Positions 1 to 6,700 of a stretch of DNA of 12,047 nucleotides are shown piece by piece. Location: contig JAJRYW010000266.1 in the NCBI GenBank assembly GCA_024275555.1, positions 1-12,047 of the forward strand, read 5' to 3'. This DNA comes from Calditrichota bacterium. Lineage in GTDB: Bacteria; Calditrichota; Calditrichia; RBG-13-44-9; J075. The notes under the pieces are model-generated. The model was not told the DNA's origin and ran no database searches. It saw only the letters and a list, made by a program, of their open reading frames with translations. A program made the position numbers and the translations under genes. Positions within the stretch are counted from its first letter, which is position 1; the number at the start of each line of letters is the position of its first letter.

Positions 1-356
1 CCCGGAGCAATAATTCTTCCTGCCTGGGTGCCCACAACAAAGTATTGCCCGCCGGCCCTGAGCCGGGGTTTGGCTGAATCCGGATCTTGCACATAACCGG
101 CCCAAATCAAACCATCGCCAAAAATTATTGCTTTCCCGCTCCTCGGATACAACCCGCCTGCATTTGCAGTCAATGGGTTGCGCCCGGTGAGGCCGTCATT
201 GCGCACCCAGTAACTGATGTTGCCGGCGTTCAGCAAGGTTTGACTATACTCAATGGCTGTATTATCCTGGCGGGAGAGTGGAATTTGCTTTTGTGCAAAA
301 ACAATAAAAGTGCTGCTGAGATAAATGCCCAGGAAAAAAATCGCCCATCGTCTCAC
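1..356 (-). CDS. Secreted protein, N-terminal part (runs off window edge)
   Basis: About 118 codons of a minus-strand gene are visible; the 3' end lies beyond position 1. It starts at GTG (354-356), with a strong GGAGGGGG ribosome binding site 7 bases upstream. The protein begins MRRWAIFFLGIYLSS and continues through a hydrophobic core to VFAQKQ, a typical Sec signal peptide with a probable signal peptidase I site after the alanine (about residue 23). The mature part contains NAGNISYWVRNDGLTGRNP, then an aromatic- and glycine-rich stretch with FGDGLIWAGYV and GGQYFVVGTQ. This resembles, from memory, the start of long surface or secreted proteins of Calditrichota, Ignavibacteria and KSB1, which often end in a sorting domain; that end cannot be seen here. 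Its function is unknown. It is transcribed in the same direction as the giant gene upstream but is separated from it by 369 bp of repeats. The reading as a real exported gene is fairly secure; the family is tentative. Confidence 0.75.
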   Translation of the reverse strand, partial: MRRWAIFFLGIYLSSTFIVFAQKQIPLSRQDNTAIEYSQTLLNAGNISYWVRNDGLTGRNPLTANAGGLYPRSGKAIIFGDGLIWAGYVQDPDSAKPRLRAGGQYFVVGTQAGRIIAP

Positions 357-363
357 AGTATTA

Positions 364-371
364 CCCCCTCC
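364..371 (-). promoter_or_regulatory. Ribosome binding site for the GTG-started secreted protein
   Basis: Read on the minus strand this is GGAGGGGG, 7 bases before the GTG codon at 354-356. It decides the start: the next codons encode a basic N-terminus and a signal-peptide core. Confidence 0.6.
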
Positions 372-460
372 GTTCTTAACGAAGAAATTGGTTGCGGTTA
401 CTTTGCAAGTTAGTCAAATCCGGGGGGAAATTCAATAACCTGAACGGGGGAAATTGGAGG

Positions 461-722
461 CGTGATGCGTAATGCGTGAAATGTGATACGTGAAAACGTG
501 ATGTGTGAAAACGTGATACCAAAAAACGAGTGACGATTGGGAACGATGCGTGATGCGTGAAACGTGATACTAAATAACAAGTGACGAGTGGTAAAGGTGC
601 GTGGTTTGTATTGCGTATTACGTGTTGCGTAGTGCGTTGAAAATTGCCACCACGGAATACGAAATACGCACTACGAAACAAATTCACATTTCAATCTTCA
701 CGAATCACGCTTCACGTTTTAC
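461..722. repeat. Degenerate CGTGA-type repeat tract with inverted half
   Basis: This fills most of the 369-bp gap between the two genes. From 461 to about 575 the plus strand carries irregular tandem variants of units such as TGATGCGTGAAACGTGATAC. From about 655 to 722 the same words occur on the other strand (for example CACGAATCACGCTTCACG). A clear hairpin pairs 623-637 with 666-680 (14 of 15 positions) around a 28-base loop. The tract stops 3 bases short of the giant gene's stop codon, so it forms that gene's 3' untranslated region. No intrinsic terminator with a T-run was seen. Positions 357-460 hold only the leader of the secreted-protein gene. Confidence 0.7.
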
Positions 723-725
723 TAA

Positions 726-3700
726 TCAATGAGATTCATACCCCTTCAGCCCGCCTTTGGGAATCAGGAGGCGGAAGTTCTCCGGGATGAGGGCAAAATC
801 CTCTTCGTCGGCGTGGAAGTGGAGCTGCCCGTCATTTTCCCACAGTTCGACTCCGGCCAGGCGCAGGGTTTCTTCCACTCGTTCCTTCCAGTAAGACCAG
901 CTTTCCTGATCTAACTCCTGAAATTTGGCGTGGCTGTACTGGTGCGGATCGAGCCGGTCGTCGGGATCGAAGAAGAGCATGTTGCCCCGGGAAGCGCCGC
1001 CCATCAACTTGGTGCCCCGGTAGGGCCGCTGCTGGCGGCGCAGCTTGCCCTGGCTGTCCCAGTAGAGACCGCCGAAGAAGAAATCGCCGCCCATGAGCGA
1101 TGCTCCGCAGTATTTGCTGGCGCTGCCTAAAATGTGCACCTGCAAATCCTGGCAGCGGGGGTCGTTCACCGAATTGGTCCAGGCCCGGTCGACGATATCG
1201 CCTAAGATAAATACTTTGCCGCCCTTGGAGGCGTAGCCGCACACTTTGCCGGCGTTGCCGAAGACGTAGAGATCGCCGTGGTGCATCCCCATGGCGGTAA
1301 AGTTCTGGGCGTTGCCGTGGCAGCGAATCACACCGCCTTGCATAAATGCGCCAAAATATTCACCGGGTGTACCGTAGACATCGATTTCCACGTCGTCGGT
1401 ATCGCTTTTGCCCATCACCGCGGTGGAGATGAGCCGCTGGCCGTTGACCCGGTAGAGAATGTAACGCCGCCAGCCCAGGTCGTAGGCCCGGCTGAGGAAG
1501 GCCGCCAGGCTCAGCTTCGGATCAATCCCCTCCGGTTCGAAGCCGTCGGCGTCGACAACCAGCACTGCCTCCGGTTGGTCCGGCGAAGCCAATTCCGCCG
1601 TCGCCCGGGAAGCCGCGGTATAGCGGCGATCCATTTCCGGCAACCAATCCAGGTGCTGATAGAGCACAAACCGGCAGATGTCGATCAGGGAGCCGGCGGC
1701 TTTGTCGCTGGTATTCATGGTGCGCAGGTAGTCGATGAAATAAGTAAGCAGGTCGGTGATCTCCGACGGGGGCCAGGCGGCCGTATCCTGCCGGGAGGCT
1801 TCCTGCACGCGGGTGAGCACCCATCGGAAGGTGTTAAAACTCCATTCCGGCAGATTACAGCGTATCCAGCCGCGCAGTTCGGAACGATGCGCTTCGATCT
1901 GTTTCCACAGTTCGCCGCTGTTTTGGGGGACTTCCAGGGGGGTGCGGCGCACACTGTAGTGCCGGCCGGGATTATCCAGATCAAAACGGCGGCCGTAGCG
2001 GTCGATCAGCTCAAAATCGACAATCTTGCCCTGGTTGTCAAAGCGGAAGCGATTAATCATCCCATTGGAGACCATCACCTGGTCCGGCGCGGCGCCATCG
2101 ATGACGCCTTCTTTATCCAGCAAATCCAATACTTTTTGAGCGGCCTGCTCTTCGGAGGCGATGATGCTGAAGGCGGTCTTCTCTTTCCCGTCGGCGTCAT
2201 AATAAAACGCCGTAGTGCCGGGCCGCAAATCGGCGGGGTCTTTTAAATCCACCCGCTCGGTGACATTCTTCTCCGGCAGATGCCGCAGACACAGGTATTG
2301 GTAGGGCCCGTCCGGGGAGCTGGTAAACTCCACCCGCTGCACCTCTTCCAACTGCTGGCGCAGCTCCGGGGGGATTAAGGCCAGGTCGTCGCCGGTGGTG
2401 GGGGAAAAGCTCTCGAACAGCGCCCAGTCGGGATATTCCAACTCCTCCGCCACCAGGTGGAATTTTAACGAAGCAACCTCCGTGTCGGTGGTGGCCAGGG
2501 GAGGTAAGCCAAACTGCTCCACCCGTTGTTTGAGGGTTTCGTAATTGGTGGTTTCCCCGTTGTGGGTCAGGGCGGTGTGCAGCTTGCCGAAGGGGTGGGC
2601 GTTCATCTGCTCCACCACCGAGCCGGTGGCCAGGCGCACGTGGATAATATTATTCGGCGAAGCGGGGGTCTCCCAGGGAATCTCCCGCCCGGCGGTTTTC
2701 CACAAGCCGATGTTCTTCCCGCAGGACATCACTGCGGCGATTTTGCGCACCCGGGGCAGGTAGCGGCCGCGATTCTTTGTATGCGGAAAACTCTTCACAA
2801 AATTGCGCAGCAGGTAGAGAAAACTTTCGCCGTAGTGATCCAGGTTGCGGTCCGAGAGCGGGTCTTCCCGGGTAAAAATGGAGAGAAACTCCCGGAAGGC
2901 CTGATTCTCGCGCACAAAAGTTTCCCAGGCTTCCGGCCGCACCTCGTAGGTGTAAAGAATTTGAGTGAGCATCACCGAGTGGTTGAAAACGAACAAATCC
3001 TCGGCTTTTTGCAAGAATTTCCGGTTCTGCTGGTAGTTATGCGGGGCCACATCGGGGAAGTATTCCCGGATGTATTGAAAGCGGGGCGAGATGATCAGCT
3101 CTTCTTCGATAAACTCGGTCAGCGCCTGCGGTTTAACCCGCACAAAGAAGCGGAAGATATCGCCCGGATCGGTGTTGGGATTGCCGAACTCGCGGTAGTC
3201 GCGCTCCCGCCCCTGGTCGTCCCGTTTGTAGGATTCGCGCACCTGGCGCACACCGGTTTCGCCCTCAAATTCAAAATAAGGTTCCAGGAAGACTTTGCGC
3301 ACTTTTTCGGCCAGCTTGTAGCGGAATTCCAGCAGTTCCTGCCGGGCGGCCTGGCGGAACTCCTTCTCGGTGGAGAATTTCCCGTCGCGGGCGCCCAGTT
3401 CTTCTTCCGCTTCCAGTTGCAGCCTTCCTTTGATCATAATCCGGTAGGCGTAATGATGCGGATAGTGCGGGAAACAGAGGGTTTTGCCCACGCCCACGCC
3501 GTCCATGCCGCGATTTTTCATGGCGTGGAGGGCTTCATCCAAAATGTAGCTGGGCACCGGTTTGGTGCCGATGACCGCGGCCACACCGCAGTTGGTCTGC
3601 CCGGTTTGGCGGGGCGGTTCTACTTCCTGCAAAGCCCGGTCGCGGTGGATGGAATGCTCGCGGCGCTGGCGAATCCGGAAGTCGACCCGCTCTTTGAGGC

Positions 3701-6700
3701 CGATCCACTGGATTTTATCGAAACGGCCCCGCAGTTCCCGGATGTCTTTCAGCCCTAACCCGGCCAGGGCGCGGATCACCTGCATTTGCATGATCAAAAA
3801 GGCGTTGATGATCTGGCGGCTGTTTAAATCCACATCGCGCAGATTTTGCATGATCAGGTTGCTGGTGGCAATCCCGCGCGAGCAGCCGTCGTGGCAATTG
3901 CGGTTGCGGTCGCAGCCCACCGCCACCAGCGGCGCGGTTCCCCAGATCACCCCATCGGCGCCCAACGCCACGGCTTTGATGACATCCTCGTAGGTGCGAA
4001 TCCCGCCGCTGACCATAAATTTGACATGGTTGCGCAGTCCGTCGCTGACCAGCCGGTCATGGATCAGGGGAATGGCGTACTCGATGTGCATCCCCATTTG
4101 CCCTTTGATGATGTTGGGCGACGCCCCGGTGCCGCCGCGCGGGCCGTCCAGCCAGATTTCGATCTTCATCCCGTACTCGCGGGCGTAGGCGGCCAGTTCG
4201 TCGGAAAGCTTTAGCGTGTTGGATTGCACCTCGGCCACTTTGTCTTTCAGCACCTCTTCGGTGTTGTCCCGGGAAATCCGGGCCAGCCCCGCCGCAATAA
4301 ACTCGATATCCACCGAGGGCGATACTTTTACCGACACCACCGCCTGCGGGTTGATCATGCGCACCATGTCGATAAACGATTTGACGTCCTCGATCGAATA
4401 GCAGTTGTGGAAGGGGAAGGGCGAGATCACGCTGGTGTAGGAGTGGAAGATCACCTCCTCGCAGAGCCGCAGGATTTGCTCAAACTCGATCGGATCGATA
4501 TTGCGTTCCTGCTGCAATTCATAGGCGCGCTGCTGGATGTTGACCAGCCCTTCCCGCAGTTCCGGGTAGATGGCCTGGTCGTCGTGGGCGCGGAGCAGCG
4601 GCTGGTAAGCCTGATTCACGACTTCCCGGAGCGGGTGCCCGGCTTGCTTCTCGATGCGCTCGATGCGGTCGATCAGCCGGTGCAGCTTTTCTATATCCAG
4701 GTGCTCCAGCCCCTGGATGCCGCGCAGGTAGGAGACCAGTTTGTTGACTTTCCCGGCCAGGATATGCCCGCCGATGCCCATCTTGGCCCCCTGGCTGTAG
4801 GCAATCACCACCCGCCGGGCTTTTTTGATGGTCTCTTTGACAACCCCGAACAGGCCGGTTTTCATTTCGGTGGAAATAAACGCCTCATCCTGCTCCCCGA
4901 CTACTTCATAGAAAAGGAACGGCTGCAGCTCCGGATAGGGCTTCAAAACCTCATAAATGGCCGGATGCGTCTCGGCGGTAATGCCCTGCCCGCCCAGTAT
5001 TTCTTTGATTTGCAGCGTAGTGTAATGCTGCTCGTGTGTAAAAAAACCTTTGATGAGCTGCATATCCGGTTCGGTAAAGAAGATCGGCTCCCCTTTGCGG
5101 TTTAAGAAGAAAGAAGTCGGGTAGCCGCCCTCGCCGGTGTCGTATTGAATGCCCAGTTCCCGCACGGCAATCACGTGGGCGCGCCAGGTGTCCAGCCCGA
5201 TGGAGCCGACCGATTTGCCCCCGAACATCCAGGGGGCCTGCAGGATCAAATCCTTGTCCAGCGGCAGGGCGGTGCTGACCCGGTCCAACTCATAATCGGG
5301 GATAATATCCGGATCGCGCTGGTAGAGGATTTTCATCACATCAAAGCCGTCGCCCAGCAGGCCGGCGCCGCGTACATTCTTCAGATAAATCATGTTGATA
5401 TCGCCGGCGGCCATGTTGCCCATAGCGCGGATCAGCGCCCCCGGCCAGACGTGGTCGCGGGTGTACACTTGCTGATTGATGTCGCCTAACTCGTAAAAAT
5501 AGTGCGGCGAGCGCAGCGGCTCGACCCGCTTCTTCAATTCCGTATAGCGCGGCGAGGCCCCCTCCGGCAGGGGCTCCGATTCAATCAACTCCCGGTTCAA
5601 TTGTTCATGGAGCCCCACCTTTTCCTCGTGTTCCAGCACATTCTTTTGCAGGCGTTCTTCCAGCACGTAAAAATCAATCAGCCGGCCTTCTTCTCCCACG
5701 GTCTTCTTGATATCTTTAAATCCCGAGGCGCCCAGCACTTCCAGAATCTGCACCTTGCGCGATTCCATCTGGTTGTTGAGCCGCTTCACCGCCCAGTCGA
5801 TATCCAGGTTTACCAGCACATCCGTGGTGGTTTTTTCTTCCTGGATGGCCTTGTAGGCGTAGGGGTCCAGGGCGATCACCGCGGCAAAATCCAGCAAGGT
5901 TGCCTCGGCGCCGCGCTGGATGGTCTTTTGGCTGTCCGAGGCCAGGCGGATGCCGCCCGAGGCAATCAGGGAAACTTCGTGCCGCCGCCCGCTGGAAAGC
6001 AAGTAGTGGTGGATGGCCCGCACCGCTTCCGAGGTGACAAAATACTGATCTTTGTTGCGCAGCCCGTGAATGTGCAGCGCATCTACTTTGAGGGCCATAA
6101 ACGATTCGACCTGGTCGCGCAGGTGGGGCAGCAACTCCCCGCCCACAATGTCATACTCGGTTGCTTCCAGGTAGCCGCACAGCAGCGGCGTTTTCTGGTG
6201 CAGGGAGGCCACCGAGTCCTTGATAAACTGCATGGTGGCTTCCATCTCATCATGCAGGGTAATCTCGAACATGGGCATGCTCCACAGGTCGACCAGCATC
6301 TCGCGCTTTACGTGGGGATTGACCCGCAGGTGGTCGATCATCTCCAGGTCCACCCGGGGAACCACCACCGGCGGAAGGCTCTGGTAGCCGCCCTCCTCGC
6401 GGAAAAAATCGTAATATTCCAGGATGCGGTTCAGTTTGATCACCGCCAGGCTGTTCTGCTGCTCGGCTGTTTTGATGAAGGCCAACTCCACCCGGCCGTT
6501 GCTGTGCAGGCGCACCGAGTTGTAGAGAATCGGCGACATCAGCCGGATGGTGGGAAAGGGCGGATTGTGCAGATTTTCTTCCGCATCAAATCTGCAGTAG
6601 CGGTGGCGTTTACCCAGGATCACCGAGAGCTCTTCGTCGGGATCGCCTTCGTGGAGGCGGTTCTGGGCCGGGCCGACGATATGAAAATGCGAGAACCGTT

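Noticed and set aside
87..413. Plus-strand 108-codon frame at the left edge
   Set aside because: It is antisense to a minus-strand gene with a good ribosome binding site and signal peptide, and its own product has no recognisable features.
376..687. Minus-strand 103-codon frame in the repeat tract
   Set aside because: Its protein is a low-complexity string (repeated SRFH, HHAS) made by translating the CGTGA-type repeat.
461..722. CRISPR array in the repeat tract
   Set aside because: Repeat units are short, irregular and degenerate, with no constant spacer length and no nearby cas genes.
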